Positions 10,239 through 21,555 are shown, numbered from the stretch's first letter. The stretch: 64,000 nucleotides of DNA from Stieleria mannarensis (GCF_014154935.1 NZ_JACEHH010000008.1:1-64000); one strand, 5' to 3'. Translations and numbers: made by a program. The notes: a model not told the origin generated them from the letters alone.

Positions 10239-10604
10239 CTAACGCCAGCAGACACGTCCGTCAAAAATGGACAGTTGATCGCACTCGAAGGAGCCAAGGA
10301 TTGATTCCATTGCTTCGAACCTGACCCCCGGCGCTACGATCTCGTCCATGACTTGATTCATTTCGTCGATCAATTGATCAAACCGGGCGAGGTCTCGGGC
10401 TGCGTCTGCCTCCGCGGCAAGCTTGGCCAGTTCGTTTTCCTTCTCGAACAACGCTTCCACCCCAATGAAGGCCTCGGTTGGCTCAAAGGGCTCGCACGGT
10501 GATTGGTCATCGAAGCCGACGAACCCCAAGAGCTGGTCACCACGGTAGATTTTGTAGCGTCGTCTCAACTGTGGCTCCGAATCGCCCCGGAAACTTATCG
10601 ACAC
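10239..10604 (-). CDS. Small hypothetical protein
   Basis: 121 aa, acidic, with a beta-rich start (YKIYRGDQLLGFVGFDD) and a helical, probably coiled-coil middle (residues 47-85, rich in A, E, L and D). No signal peptide or membrane segment. Composition and codon use look like a real gene, unlike the other frames here. I do not recognise the family. It sits 277 bases upstream (in its own reading direction, downstream) of the helicase gene with nothing else between, so it could be cargo of the same accessory block or an unrelated host gene. Confidence 0.6.
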   Translation of the reverse strand: MSISFRGDSEPQLRRRYKIYRGDQLLGFVGFDDQSPCEPFEPTEAFIGVEALFEKENELAKLAAEADAARDLARFDQLIDEMNQVMDEIVAPGVRFEAMESILGSFECDQLSIFDGRVCWR

Positions 10605-10969
10605 AGAGTTTAACCCATTCCACCGTCCAGTACGCGAACAGGCAAAACGATCACAGCTTGAAATTGTTTTGCCCCCGTTGTTTTGCCCTTCCTTGGAGGA
10701 TGGGGCAACGATCGCGCAATGGCACCGATAGGACTTATAGGTCCCCTATGTCCTATTGGTCCTATCGATCGCGGGCCCACTGACCGTCGCGGTTGGACCC
10801 ACCGCCGGCTCAAAGCCAGTTTCCTTCGTGCCGTCGGTGGCGGACACCGACACGAGTTTCCGAGGTGTTGCCTTCACTGCTGCGGTGGCCGACACCGGAG
10901 TGTCGTTTGAATAGCACGCGCTGAGGTTGGATTTATCGCCTCGCCCACAGCGGGTTCGTCTCAATCCTT
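10605..10969. repeat. Intergenic repeat cluster (GGCAAAACGAT element, hairpin, family A repeat)
   Basis: No gene. Three structures are visible. (1) 10640-10688: GGCAAAACGA facing AATTGTTTTGCCCCC and GTTTTGCCC, the same motif set as at 21379-21520. (2) 10726-10767: CGATAGGAC and GTCCTATCG form a 9-bp stem around an inner ATAGG/CCTAT stem. (3) 10887-10908: a copy of repeat family A with GACACCGGAGTGTC. The gap separates the accessory block from the DUF1592/DUF1552 operon. Confidence 0.65.
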
Positions 10970-12358
<1,389 letters not shown>

Positions 12359-12362
12359 CGTT

Positions 12363-14306
12363 CTATCTCTCGTCTTGGATTCGGCGGTGCGTGAAGGGAT
12401 AACTTGTCACCACTTCGGTGATCAGCGTTTGCATTTGGTAGCCGTCGGCGGCGACGCGTTCGGTCATTTCATCGACCACGATTTCGTCGTAGCCTTCGAG
12501 GGCGCGACACAGGGCATAGGCCAACATTTTTTCGGCCAAGTTCCGAGCAAAGTCGTCGAGCCGCCCGCTGACCATCGCTTTCAATTCCGCAGGCGTCGAA
12601 AAACGACTGCCGTCCGGCAGCACGCCGGAAGCGTCGATCGTGGCGCCGTTGTCATCGGAGTCTCGCCAGCGTCCGATCGCATCGAAATTCTCCAGTCCGA
12701 AACCGATCGGATCGAGCAAACGATGGCAATTGGCACAGACAGGATCGCTCCGGTGCAATTCGGTAAGCTCTCGCATGGTCAAGTTCTCGGTCGCTGTCTC
12801 GTCCTGCACTTTCAAGGCAGGCACATCCGGTGGAGCGGGCGGAACGTGCTCGCCAAGAACTTGTTCCAGCACCCAGACGCCACGATTGACCGGACTGGTT
12901 CGATTGGGAAACGACGTCGCCGCAAGCACGGCCGGCATGGCTAGGATTCCGCCGCGGTTTTGATTCGTCAGAGTGACTTTCTGCATCGCTTGGCCGGTGA
13001 TGTCGTCCATCGAATACACTTCCGCCAATGGCTGGTTCACGAAGGTGAAGTCGCAATCAATGAAGGTCGCCACGCTTAGGTCTCCGCGCATGACATCCTC
13101 GAACAGCAAGCGTGCTTCGTCGTACATCGCACGGCGCAGGGCATCGTTCATCTGCGGGAATTTGTCCTGATCAAACGCGCGCTCGCGCCAATCATCCAAG
13201 CCTAACCATTGGGCGCCGAAACCATCGAACAGCGCACGTGACTTTGGCGATGCGAGCATCCGTGTGACCTGTCCCCGCAACGTATCTCGCTCGTGCAATT
13301 TGCCCTCCGAAGCCAAACGCATCAATTCGGCGTCCGGCATCGTTGCCCACAGAAAATACGACAGTCGCGATGCGAGTTGGTAGTCATCCAGCCGCACGAT
13401 CTTGGCGTCTCGGTCAGGTTGCTCCGCCGGGGTGATGAACAGGAATTGCGGCGAAACCAACGTTGCTTTGACCATCAAGCGGAACGCGTCTTCAACGGCC
13501 AGCTTGTTCTCCCGCCCCAGTTCATGCACACGGAGCAACGTGGCAATTTCCTGCTCGGACGCGGGACGTCGGTACATGGTCCGTGCCAGCGATCCGGCGA
13601 TCTTGGCTGTCGCGAGAGCCTTGCGGTTGCCGGGGTCAATCTTCTGGCCGATCAACCGATCAATCACCTCGCCGGAAGGCATCTCACCGACGGGCCAAAC
13701 CTGATCCAGCACTTTATCCGCGATCGCCAGGTACTGTTCCAGTTGCAGCGGCGAAAGCGAATTCAAGTAGCCTTCCCCGCTGACCTCGTCAGGCAGCGCC
13801 GCTGCGATCTCGGGATCCACCCCGAACAAGTCTTGCAGCGTGTTGCCATATTCGGACTTGGTCAGCCGCCGAATGATAAACGGGCCAGGGTCTTTGGGGC
13901 TCAAGAATTTGATCTTCTTTTGCCACTGGACAAACATTTGCCGTTCTTCGTCAGACGGTTGGTCCAATCCTTCCGGCGGCATGTCATGCGCTTTCACACG
14001 CGCCGCCGCTCGTTTCCATTGCTCGGTAAACGCAGGGTGAGTCGGAGTGTTTAAGGCTGGGGAAAAGTTCACCCCCGCTTCGGTCGGTCGACGGTTTTGG
14101 TGGCAATCGATGCAGTAAGTCTTGATGAAGCGTGTGACATCCTTTCGAAACAGCTTTTCAACTTCAACCTTCCGAGCCGCATGTTCGTCATCAAGCGTGT
14201 CTTGCGCAGGCGTGCTGTTCGCTGGGCAGGTTGCAAGCAGCACCGCCAGGAAACCCTGCACCCAGCAAGCTGCAAAGCGGGATTGGTTGTAATCGGTCGT
14301 CATCAT
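12363..14306 (-). CDS. DUF1592/DUF1588/DUF1585 cytochrome-like secreted protein
   Basis: Starting at the ATG-ATG pair (14306/14303) gives a ~647-aa protein with a signal peptide ending near TPAQ; the frame is open 18 codons further but without a signal sequence. A cytochrome c-type CIDCH motif sits near residue 60. Further on come DUF1587/DUF1595, DUF1592 ([26 protein letters not shown]), DUF1588 ([18 protein letters not shown] and a second haem-like CANCH) and C-terminal DUF1585 ([23 protein letters not shown]). This is the standard planctomycete layout and is paired with the DUF1552 gene downstream. Probably periplasmic and redox-linked; substrate unknown. Confidence 0.9.
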   Translation of the reverse strand: MMTTDYNQSRFAACWVQGFLAVLLATCPANSTPAQDTLDDEHAARKVEVEKLFRKDVTRFIKTYCIDCHQNRRPTEAGVNFSPALNTPTHPAFTEQWKRAAARVKAHDMPPEGLDQPSDEERQMFVQWQKKIKFLSPKDPGPFIIRRLTKSEYGNTLQDLFGVDPEIAAALPDEVSGEGYLNSLSPLQLEQYLAIADKVLDQVWPVGEMPSGEVIDRLIGQKIDPGNRKALATAKIAGSLARTMYRRPASEQEIATLLRVHELGRENKLAVEDAFRLMVKATLVSPQFLFITPAEQPDRDAKIVRLDDYQLASRLSYFLWATMPDAELMRLASEGKLHERDTLRGQVTRMLASPKSRALFDGFGAQWLGLDDWRERAFDQDKFPQMNDALRRAMYDEARLLFEDVMRGDLSVATFIDCDFTFVNQPLAEVYSMDDITGQAMQKVTLTNQNRGGILAMPAVLAATSFPNRTSPVNRGVWVLEQVLGEHVPPAPPDVPALKVQDETATENLTMRELTELHRSDPVCANCHRLLDPIGFGLENFDAIGRWRDSDDNGATIDASGVLPDGSRFSTPAELKAMVSGRLDDFARNLAEKMLAYALCRALEGYDEIVVDEMTERVAADGYQMQTLITEVVTSYPFTHRRIQDER

Positions 14307-14713
14307 GGCTTTGGCGGGGGGGAGTGCCGTGGAGGGACCTCCATGATACACGGTCAGCAATTGGCGGTGGGGAAATCGAGAAGGATTCCGAAGCCAGTGA
14401 TCCGGTCACGCCAGACGCACCTGATCGGTTTCTGGGGTCACATCCCCAGACCGGTCGGGTTCCGGGGAAGTTCCCGGACACCAAACCGATTCGAAGCCCT
14501 TTTTTTCAAAATGTGCGTCCTCTTGCGGAGCGCCGCGCGGGGTCTCGCGCGTGACCGACAGCCCGGAAGGGCTATCGTACAGAGCAATCGTACATTGATC
14601 TGGCTTTGCCGATTGCTGCGGCATTACGATCGCGGCGACGTCTGGTTTGCGAATTCGAATCGGCCTTTGCGAGCCCTTTGCCCCCGAGTTTCACGCCATC
14701 TCCGCATTGTTTT
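14307..14713. other. Divergent intergenic region with a series of hairpins
   Basis: About 400 bases between two divergent genes. Visible palindromes: TCTGGGG/CCCCAGA at 14431-14450 (6-nt loop), TCCGGG/CCCGGA at 14461-14478, CGCGC stems near 14534-14551, and GCCCGGAAGGGC within 14556-14580. The last unit recurs, inverted and with one change, at 55653-55677. No coding frame has support. Promoters for both genes must be here but I cannot place them. Confidence 0.5.
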
Positions 14714-15751
14714 ATGAAAATCTCGCTGGCATTCTCTGGCGGAGGCGTCCGCGCGACGGTGTTTCATTTGGGCGTTCTGGCCCGGCTGGCGCGGCAAGAT
14801 TTGCTGGGAAACGTGGAAACCGTTTCCAGCGTCTCCGGGGGCAGCCTGGCGGCCGGGCTGGTCATCGCCTCGGCCGGGTATCGCTGGCCCGGCAGCGCAG
14901 AATACTTGCACGATGTCGTGCCGCGGTGCCTATCGGTGCTGACGACGCGAAACGTGCAGCGGACGTATGTCCTGAACTCGCTGCTGTTCCCATGGCGGCT
15001 TGCGACCGGCAGAGCGTCGGTGCTGGGCGACGCGTTGGAACGGAATTGGGGCATCCGCGGCTCGCTGGCCGATTTGCCCGTCACACCGCGTTGGATCATC
15101 AACGCGACCTGCTACCAAACCGGCAAGAACTGGCGGTTCCAGCGCGATTTGATGGGCGACTATCAAACCAAGTACGTCACCGATCCCGATTTCCGTTTGT
15201 CGCACGCGTTGGCCGCTTCGGCCGCCGTCCCTGGTTTGATCGGACCGCTGCGTCTTGCTTCACGACGGCATCGCTGGAGTGAATACCGTGACGGAGGTTG
15301 GTACGGAATCAAACCCAAGTACAACCACCTCCACCTTTGGGACGGTGGCGTCTATGACAACTTGGGCGTCGAGTCGCTGTTCAAGCCCGGCGAAGGCCTT
15401 TGTGATGGCACCGATTTTTTGATCATTTGCGATGCCTCTCGCCCGCTATCCAGCGAGACGCGGCAATCGCGATGGCGGCCAGGATACTTGAAGGCGTCGA
15501 TGCGGCTGGTCGACATCGCGACTGACCAAGTTCGTAGCCTGAGAACGCGGATGTTGATGGAATACTTCAAACAGAACCCGGGAACAGGCACCTATCTGCG
15601 TCTGGGATTGGCGACGAAGAAGGTTTACCGACGCAATCCCGGCGCCGGCAAACCTGCGCTGACAGATGACGAGGTCGGTTGCCAAAACACGACGCGGCGG
15701 CACGTGTTGTTTCAGCAGTGTAGCTCCGTTGTCCCAACCGAGCCCATTTGA
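14714..15751 (+). CDS. Patatin-like phospholipase family protein
   Basis: 345 aa from the ATG at 14714, where the conserved fold begins immediately (MKISLAFSGGGVRA, oxyanion-hole glycines). The nucleophile motif is SSVSGGS near residue 35 and the catalytic aspartate is in LWDGGVYDNLG near residue 210, so both members of the Ser-Asp dyad are present. Hydrolysis of lipid acyl esters is the family activity; the true substrate is unknown. No signal peptide, hence cytoplasmic or membrane-associated. The thiE gene follows about 115 bases downstream on the same strand. Confidence 0.88.
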   Translation: MKISLAFSGGGVRATVFHLGVLARLARQDLLGNVETVSSVSGGSLAAGLVIASAGYRWPGSAEYLHDVVPRCLSVLTTRNVQRTYVLNSLLFPWRLATGRASVLGDALERNWGIRGSLADLPVTPRWIINATCYQTGKNWRFQRDLMGDYQTKYVTDPDFRLSHALAASAAVPGLIGPLRLASRRHRWSEYRDGGWYGIKPKYNHLHLWDGGVYDNLGVESLFKPGEGLCDGTDFLIICDASRPLSSETRQSRWRPGYLKASMRLVDIATDQVRSLRTRMLMEYFKQNPGTGTYLRLGLATKKVYRRNPGAGKPALTDDEVGCQNTTRRHVLFQQCSSVVPTEPI

Positions 15752-15866
15752 TTGGCACCCACGACCTGTCGATGCGTTTTCCAATGCCGACACACTGTTC
15801 AACTCAAGGTGCTGCCAATACGATCTCAACAGATTTCCTTCTCCCATCATTGCTGGGCCCCAGCCC

Positions 15867-16928
15867 GTGAACGACTCTCGACAAACCAGCTACCGAATCT
15901 TGGATGCGTCGGCCAATCGGGCGGCGGAGGGGATTCGCACGATCGAAGAATTCGTCCGCTTCGGATTGGATGATTCCCTAGCCGCCACGGTCGCAAAGGA
16001 ACTTCGGCACGCTCTCGCTGCGGCACTGTCACGTTTGAACCGCGCCGAGTTGCTTGCGGCCCGTGATACCGACGGTGATGTCGGCACGGCGCTCGAAACA
16101 ACGGCCGAGTACTCGCGGACCGAAATCGCCGGCGTGATCACCGCCGCGACCCAGCGCGTGCAACAATCGCTGCGGGTTCTGGAAGAGTACGGCAAGACGA
16201 TCGACGTGGAATTCGCCCGACAAATCGAATCGCTGCGCTACCGTGCCTACACACACCACCGCCAGATTGAACTCCAGCTGATCGCCGGCGATCGAAAGCG
16301 ACGATTAGCCGACGCAGTGCTGTACCTGTTGATCGATTGCGGCGGGTCGGAAGATGCGTTCATCGAAACCATCCGGACCTTGTCGACTGCCGGCGTCGAT
16401 GTCTTTCAATTGCGAGACAAACAGGCGACCGATCGCCAGCTGTTCGAACGGGCCAAGTGCGGCGCATCGATTGCCAAGGACTGCGAGGTGTTGTTCATCG
16501 TCAATGATCGCGCGGACATCGCGCTGGCCGCGGGCGCCGATGGGGTGCACGTCGGGCAAGACGAGCTGCCGGCGGCGATGGCGCGGCGCGTGCTCGGTTA
16601 TGAACGTTTGGTCGGCGTGTCGACCCACACGATCGACCAAGTGCATCAAGCGATCCGCGACGGAGCGGATTACATCGGGTGTGGGCCGACGTTTCCCAGT
16701 TCGACCAAGTCGTTTGATTCGCACGCCGGGACAGCGTTCTTGAAACAGGTTCATGCCGAAACGCGACAAACGCCCCGGCCCGCGTTTGCGATCGGCGGGA
16801 TCAACCGGACGAACCTGGATCAGGTGTCCGCGTGCGGTTTTCACCGCATCGCCGTCACGGCGGCGATCAACGACGCCGACGATCCGGCCGCGGCGGCAAG
16901 GGAATTGCGGCGTGGGCTGGTGGGATAG
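15867..16928 (+). CDS. thiE: Thiamine phosphate synthase with extra N-terminal domain
   Basis: ThiE couples HMP-diphosphate and thiazole phosphate to form thiamine monophosphate. I start at the GTG at 15867 (353 aa); the frame extends upstream into the patatin gene but that part is not protein-like. Residues 1-140 form a helical domain (YRILDASANRAAEGIRTIEEF, VQQSLRVLEEYGK) known from ThiE proteins of planctomycetes and some other phyla. The TIM-barrel ThiE domain follows from ~150: VFQLRDKQ, FIVNDRADIALAAGADGVHVGQ, GCGPTFPSSTKS and AIGGI, all with the usual phosphate- and pyrimidine-binding residues. The stop codon lies inside the palindromic repeat at 16921, so the repeat supplies the last codons. 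Confidence 0.93.
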   Translation: MNDSRQTSYRILDASANRAAEGIRTIEEFVRFGLDDSLAATVAKELRHALAAALSRLNRAELLAARDTDGDVGTALETTAEYSRTEIAGVITAATQRVQQSLRVLEEYGKTIDVEFARQIESLRYRAYTHHRQIELQLIAGDRKRRLADAVLYLLIDCGGSEDAFIETIRTLSTAGVDVFQLRDKQATDRQLFERAKCGASIAKDCEVLFIVNDRADIALAAGADGVHVGQDELPAAMARRVLGYERLVGVSTHTIDQVHQAIRDGADYIGCGPTFPSSTKSFDSHAGTAFLKQVHAETRQTPRPAFAIGGINRTNLDQVSACGFHRIAVTAAINDADDPAAAARELRRGLVG

Positions 16929-16976
16929 GCATCCAGCCTGTCATGGCGAAAACGACAGGCTGGAAGCCTATCCCAC
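16921..16976 (+). repeat. Palindromic GGGATAGGC repeat (family B), possible terminator
   Basis: Arms 16921-16942 and 16954-16975 pair over 22 bases with one mismatch (TGGGATAGGC, then CCAGCCTGTC, mirrored). It contains the thiE stop codon and lies between the convergent thiE and recJ genes, so it could end transcription on both strands. A looser second copy is at 52411-52507. Confidence 0.75.
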
Positions 16977-17021
16977 AATCAATCCCCGCCACTTATTCTT
17001 CCGACGGGCCTAAGCGACTTG

Positions 17022-18785
17022 CTATCCGGTGGGGGCGCCGACGTGGACGGGTTTCCAATCGACGACGTGGATTTCGACGCGTCGATAGCCTCGGAACTCG
17101 TTGATCACCGGTCGGTAGGCGATTTGAATCGGGCCGTCACAGGCGTTGAGTTCATCGCACCAGTCGCCGGCACCGAAGGCGACGCCGCGAATGGTTTTTC
17201 CGCCCTGATCCAAACGGACGCTCAAGTGGCGATCGCCGCTGCCCATCCGTCGCGCCGGTTCGGCCAGCGTGACGTTTTGGCAAAGCAACGTCGGCCGCGG
17301 ATTGCCCGCGCCGAAGGGCTCCAGCGTTTCGATCTGTTTGATCGTGTTCAGGTTCAATTGAGCAAACGAGGCTTCGGCATCGATCACAATTTCGGGTTCG
17401 ATTTCACCGTCGGACCATTGTTGGGAAACGGCTTCACAAAAATCCTCGCGGAAACCGTCAATCTGTCGTTCGTCGATTGTCAATCCCGCGGCGGCTTGGT
17501 GCCCGCCGAAGCGGACCAGTCGATCGGAACATTCCGAGAGTGCGGCGTGCAAGTCGATCGCGGTGCCGCCGACCCGCCCCGATCCGACCGCGGCGGCTTT
17601 CCCCGAGGCGTCCATGGAGAGGATGATGACCGGCTTGGCGTATTTGTCGCTCAACCGACCGGCAACCACACCGATCACGCCTTGGTGCCAACCGACGCCA
17701 GCGAGCACGAGCGCGGGATCGTTTTCGGCGTCGAAGTTTTCTTTGACTTGTTTTTGAGCGGCCAGCGTGACGCTGCGTTGCAGGCTGTCGCGGTTCTTGT
17801 TGAGCTGGTCGATGTATTCGGCCAGCGCCGTGGCGCGTTCCTGATTGGTGGTCGTCAACAATTCGACGCCCAACTGGGCTTGGCCGAGGCGTCCGGAGGC
17901 GTTCAATCGGGGGGCCAAGTTGAAGGCGATGCTCTCGGTGTTCAGCGTCGACGCTTCATCCAGCTTGGTGATCCGCATCAACTCGGCCAGACCCGGCAAC
18001 GGCTCGCTGCCGAGCATGCGTAATCCGTGCGCGACCAGGATGCGGTTTTCATCGACCAGCGGGACGACGTCGGCGACGGTTCCGATCGCCGCCAGGGACA
18101 GCGATTGCATCAGGTAGCGACGCAGCGGCTCGCTGACTTTTTTGGAACCGCAAATCGTTTGGCACAGCGACCAAGCCAATTTGAATGCCACGCCGGCGCC
18201 ACAGAGTTCGCCGAACGGGTAGCCGGTCCCGGGTAATCTCGGGTGCACGATCGCATCGGCATCGGGCAGGCTATCATCGAGCGTGTGGTGGTCCGTGATG
18301 ACCAGCTGGACGCCCAGCTCCTTGCACAATTCGGCACAGGCGACGCTGGTGATGCCGCAGTCGACCGAGATGATCATTTTTTTGCCGCGACCGGCCAACC
18401 GCCGGATCGCGTCGGCGTTCAATCCGTAGCCTTCTTCCAAGCGGTTGGGGACGTGGTAGGCGACGTCTCCGCCTAGCAGCTTCAATCCGTTGTACAGGAT
18501 CGCGGTCCCGGTCATCCCGTCACAGTCATAGTCGCCATAAACGACGATCGGCGTTTTCGCGGCGATGGCGGCCGCGACCAACTCGGTCGCTTCGGGGACG
18601 CCGGGCAATTCTTGGGGGTCGCGCAGGCCCGTCAGTTTGGTCGACAAGAAGGCGTCGGCGGCGCTGCGATCATAAACGCCGCGGCTGACCAGAAGCTGGG
18701 CGACGACCGGCGGCAATCCGGATCCACGGATCAATTGGTCGACGCGGGCGGCATCATGGGGAACGATCCGCCATTTCCGTTTCAT
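17022..18785 (-). CDS. recJ: Single-stranded-DNA-specific exonuclease RecJ
   Basis: 587 aa from the ATG at 18785 (a GTG four codons upstream is possible). 5'-3' ssDNA exonuclease of the DHH phosphoesterase family, used in RecF-pathway recombination and mismatch repair. Metal-binding motifs are intact: GDYDCDG at 84-90, SVDCG near 140 and DHH at 165-167. The DHHA1 substrate-binding domain follows (SDKYAKPVIILS, GSGRVGGTAIDLHAAL, RFGGHQAAAG) and then an OB-like C-terminal domain (NPRPTLLCQNV). Length is normal for the family. It is convergent with thiE. Confidence 0.95.
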   Translation of the reverse strand: MKRKWRIVPHDAARVDQLIRGSGLPPVVAQLLVSRGVYDRSAADAFLSTKLTGLRDPQELPGVPEATELVAAAIAAKTPIVVYGDYDCDGMTGTAILYNGLKLLGGDVAYHVPNRLEEGYGLNADAIRRLAGRGKKMIISVDCGITSVACAELCKELGVQLVITDHHTLDDSLPDADAIVHPRLPGTGYPFGELCGAGVAFKLAWSLCQTICGSKKVSEPLRRYLMQSLSLAAIGTVADVVPLVDENRILVAHGLRMLGSEPLPGLAELMRITKLDEASTLNTESIAFNLAPRLNASGRLGQAQLGVELLTTTNQERATALAEYIDQLNKNRDSLQRSVTLAAQKQVKENFDAENDPALVLAGVGWHQGVIGVVAGRLSDKYAKPVIILSMDASGKAAAVGSGRVGGTAIDLHAALSECSDRLVRFGGHQAAAGLTIDERQIDGFREDFCEAVSQQWSDGEIEPEIVIDAEASFAQLNLNTIKQIETLEPFGAGNPRPTLLCQNVTLAEPARRMGSGDRHLSVRLDQGGKTIRGVAFGAGDWCDELNACDGPIQIAYRPVINEFRGYRRVEIHVVDWKPVHVGAPTG

Positions 18786-19087
18786 CCTTGGACTCACTTG
18801 CTGTCGAGGGCGCGTGACGCGTTTCTAATCCGGGTGCATCAGCAGCGATGCTGCGGTTTCATCCGAAAATGGATGACACCCGCTCTGCCAGGGCGTTCGG
18901 TTCCTGGAATTAACCCTCCCTGGCAGGGAGGGTCGAGCGTAGCGAGGGGAGGGTCGATTGGTGGCGTTCGGGTGGATCCGAGCCACAGCGGCCCCTCCCC
19001 GCGTCGTCGCTCGCTCCTCCGCGGCCCTCCCAAAGGGAGGGTGAATTCCAATACCCGCATGACCTCGCCACAGGGGCGGGGCGGTGC
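18786..19087. repeat. Intergenic GGGAGGG repeat element (family C)
   Basis: ACCCTCCC/GGGAGGGT at 18913-18933 forms an 8-bp hairpin with a 5-nt loop. A second unit at 18992-19043, read on the minus strand, matches the element at 46779-46830 (CACCCTCCC, GGGAGGG, GGAGGAG, GAGCGACGACGCGGGGAGGG) with few changes. No coding potential. Together they form a structured spacer between recJ and rpmG. Confidence 0.65.
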
Positions 19088-19252
19088 CTACTTTTTCTTT
19101 TCGCCGTGCCAGGTGTGGCGGCGCAGTCGCGGGCTGTACTTCTTCAGACGCAGCTTTTCGCCGCCCGGTTTACGCTTCAGGGTGTAGTTGTAATCGCCGG
19201 TTTCTTCGCAAACCAGGAAGACCGTTTCGGCCTTTTTCTTGCTCTTAGCCAT
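19088..19252 (-). CDS. rpmG: 50S ribosomal protein L33
   Basis: Short gene of 54 aa, starting MAKSKKKAETVFLVCEETG and ending HTWHGEKKK. It matches L33: a small basic protein near the E site of the large ribosomal subunit, with the YNYTLKRKPGGEKLRLKKYSPRLRRH core. Only one cysteine (C15) is left of the zinc-ribbon cysteines of the C+ form, so this is a zinc-independent (C-minus) L33. It stands alone, divergent from the sulfatase gene to its right. Confidence 0.93.
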   Translation of the reverse strand: MAKSKKKAETVFLVCEETGDYNYTLKRKPGGEKLRLKKYSPRLRRHTWHGEKKK

Positions 19253-19439
19253 CGAAAATCAATTCAGACTGGTGTGATTGTGGGGTTGCATGCCGTTTTT
19301 CGGGTCGCGGATTATGCCCGCTGACCCCCTGTTTCGGCAAGCCTTGTTTCCAGAAACCTGCTCGGCGGGGCCGGTTCGGGTTAGAATCGGCTGCTCGGAC
19401 GCCTGCTTCAATGATTCATTCGCACTGGAATTCTCCCCG

Positions 19440-21347
19440 ATGACTCGTCTCATCCCCCCCGCTTGTGCTTTCACGGCCGGTCGCTTTGCCGCCGGTTTTC
19501 TGGCCTTCCTCGTCGTGCTCTCTCAGCTGGTCGCGACCGCCGGTGCCGCTGATCCGGCGGGCCGACCGAACGTCGTTTGGATCATGTCGGAGGACAATTC
19601 GGCGGACTATCTGAGACACTTCGACCCCGACGGGGCTCCGGCACCGAACATCGAAGCGATGGCGGCCCACGGCGTGACGTTTGACCGCGCGTTCTCCAAC
19701 GCGCCGGTCTGTTCGGTCGCCCGCACGACACTGATCACCGGATGTTACGCCCCGCGAATCGGCACTCAGTTCCACCGACGATACGTCTCGGTCCCGATGC
19801 CCGAGGGGCTGCAGATGTTTCCGGCCTATTTGAGGGCAGCCGGTTATTACACGACCAACAACAGCAAGGAGGACTACAACGCGGTCAAGGGATCGGATGT
19901 CTGGAGTGAATCGAGCCGGAAAGCGAGCTGGAGGAACCGTCCCGAGGAATCGATGCCGTTTTTCCACGTGCAGACGTTTACCGATTCACATGAAAGCCGA
20001 TTGCACTTTAGCCAAGACCAGATGAAGGAGCCGACGCAGACCGATCCGGCCGACGTCAAACTCCAGGCCTACTTCCCCGACACGCCGCTGTTTCGCTATA
20101 CCCGGGCCCGGTACCACGACCGCATGATGAAAATCGACGAACTGGTCGGCGGCGTCATCGACCAGCTTCGTGAAGACGGCCTGTTGGAAAACACGTTCGT
20201 GTTCTACTTCGGCGATCACGGCGGCGTCCTGCCACGGTCCAAAGGCTACGCGTACGAATCCGGATTGCACGTGCCGTTGGTGGTTCGAGTCCCGGATCAA
20301 TTCCAATCGCTGGCGGCACGCGAACTGGGGTCACGCACGAAGGGGTTTGTCGAATTTGTCGATTTCGGGCCGACGGTGTTGAGTCTGGCCGGGCTGGAGC
20401 AACCCGAAGGCGTCGACGGAAAACCGTTTCTGGGGATCGATGCCGATCCGGAAAAGGTCGATCGGCGCGATGAAGCGTTCGGGTACGCCGATCGATTCGA
20501 TGAGAAATACGACTTGGTGCGGACCTTGCGGATCGGTGACTTCAAATACATCCGCAACTTCGAACCCTTCTATCCGGACGGATTGCAGAACAATTACCGA
20601 TACAAGTGCCTGGCGTACCAGCAGTGGCGCGAACTCCATCAACAAGGAGAGCTAACCGGTGCGGCCAAGCAATTCTACGAAGCCAAACCGCCCGAGGCGC
20701 TGTATGACTTGAGCACCGATCCGGACGAGGTCAACAATCTGGCGTCGGATCCCCAGCACGCGACGCGATTGAAATTGATGCGTGATCAACTGGACGATCG
20801 GCTCAAGTCGCTGCCCGACCTGAGCTTTGTGATCGAAGCGGTGATGGTCGATGCAGCGATCAACAATCCGACCGCGTTCGGCGAATCGCACAGCGGGCAC
20901 ATCACGCGGTACATCGATACGGCGAATCTGGCGCTGCTGCCGATCGAAGAGGCGTTGCCGGGAATCCAAGCGGCGCTGGATGACGAGGATCCGTGGGTCC
21001 GTTATTGGGCGCTGGTCGCCTGCAGCACACTCGGTGAAGCCGCCAAGCCACTGACGTCAACGATCGAGAAGTTCCTGTTGGACGTCGAGCCGCTGGTCGT
21101 GATGCGGGCCGTGGAATTTCTGGCGGTCCACAGCGATGTCGAGACGAAACCGTCCATGTATCGGTCGCTGGAGCGTGCGACGAACGAACCGGAACTGTTG
21201 CGAATGCTCAACACCATCGTCTACCTCCGCGACGTTCACGGCTATGAGGTCGATCCCGAAAGGTTTCAGTTTCTGCCGGTGTTGACGCCGATCGACCCCA
21301 AAGGCCAAGTGATCCGCCGGCTGCAATACCTGAAGGGCGAGAACTAG
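19440..21347 (+). CDS. Secreted sulfatase (formylglycine-dependent)
   Basis: 635 aa from the ATG at 19440, which gives a clean signal peptide (hydrophobic residues 15-35, cut after GAA). Sulfatase fold with NVVWIMSEDNSADYL near the N-terminus, the formylglycine site CSVAR at 91-95 (C91 is the residue oxidised), and FGDHGGVLPRSKGYAYESGLHVPLVV for metal and substrate binding. It resembles heparan-N-sulfatase-like (SGSH-type) planctomycete sulfatases. The last ~140 residues look like HEAT-type helical repeats (DEDPWVRYWALVACSTLG). Likely removes sulfate from algal or animal polysaccharide; the exact substrate cannot be read from sequence. Confidence 0.92.
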   Translation: MTRLIPPACAFTAGRFAAGFLAFLVVLSQLVATAGAADPAGRPNVVWIMSEDNSADYLRHFDPDGAPAPNIEAMAAHGVTFDRAFSNAPVCSVARTTLITGCYAPRIGTQFHRRYVSVPMPEGLQMFPAYLRAAGYYTTNNSKEDYNAVKGSDVWSESSRKASWRNRPEESMPFFHVQTFTDSHESRLHFSQDQMKEPTQTDPADVKLQAYFPDTPLFRYTRARYHDRMMKIDELVGGVIDQLREDGLLENTFVFYFGDHGGVLPRSKGYAYESGLHVPLVVRVPDQFQSLAARELGSRTKGFVEFVDFGPTVLSLAGLEQPEGVDGKPFLGIDADPEKVDRRDEAFGYADRFDEKYDLVRTLRIGDFKYIRNFEPFYPDGLQNNYRYKCLAYQQWRELHQQGELTGAAKQFYEAKPPEALYDLSTDPDEVNNLASDPQHATRLKLMRDQLDDRLKSLPDLSFVIEAVMVDAAINNPTAFGESHSGHITRYIDTANLALLPIEEALPGIQAALDDEDPWVRYWALVACSTLGEAAKPLTSTIEKFLLDVEPLVVMRAVEFLAVHSDVETKPSMYRSLERATNEPELLRMLNTIVYLRDVHGYEVDPERFQFLPVLTPIDPKGQVIRRLQYLKGEN

Positions 21348-21378
21348 GTGCGGTGAAGGGGGACGGCAGAATCGTGCG

Positions 21379-21520
21379 GGGCAAAACGATGGAAAGGCAA
21401 AACGATGGGAAGGCAGAATGATCAGGCCGGATGGGTCGCAAACGGGAGCCCACTTGCTTAGCACCGTGTCATGTCTGCGTCTGTTCAGCCTGCAATTGTT
21501 TTGCCCCCATCGTTTTGCCC
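21379..21520. repeat. Inverted GGCAAAACGAT repeat element (family D)
   Basis: Left part 21379-21409 has two direct units GGCAAAACGATGG. Right part 21493-21520 has the inverted equivalents, TTGTTTTGCCCCC and ATCGTTTTGCCC. The same motif set occurs at 10640-10688. It lies between the 3' ends of two convergent genes and could fold into a long hairpin. Confidence 0.65.
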
Positions 21521-21555
21521 ACTCATCCCCTGCTCCCCAACCTCCTGCTCCCCCA

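Noticed and set aside
13293-14054. 253-aa plus-strand open frame
   Set aside because: Antisense to the DUF1592 gene; arginine- and glutamine-rich shadow.
17019-18023. 334-aa plus-strand open frame
   Set aside because: Antisense to recJ; no protein-like pattern.
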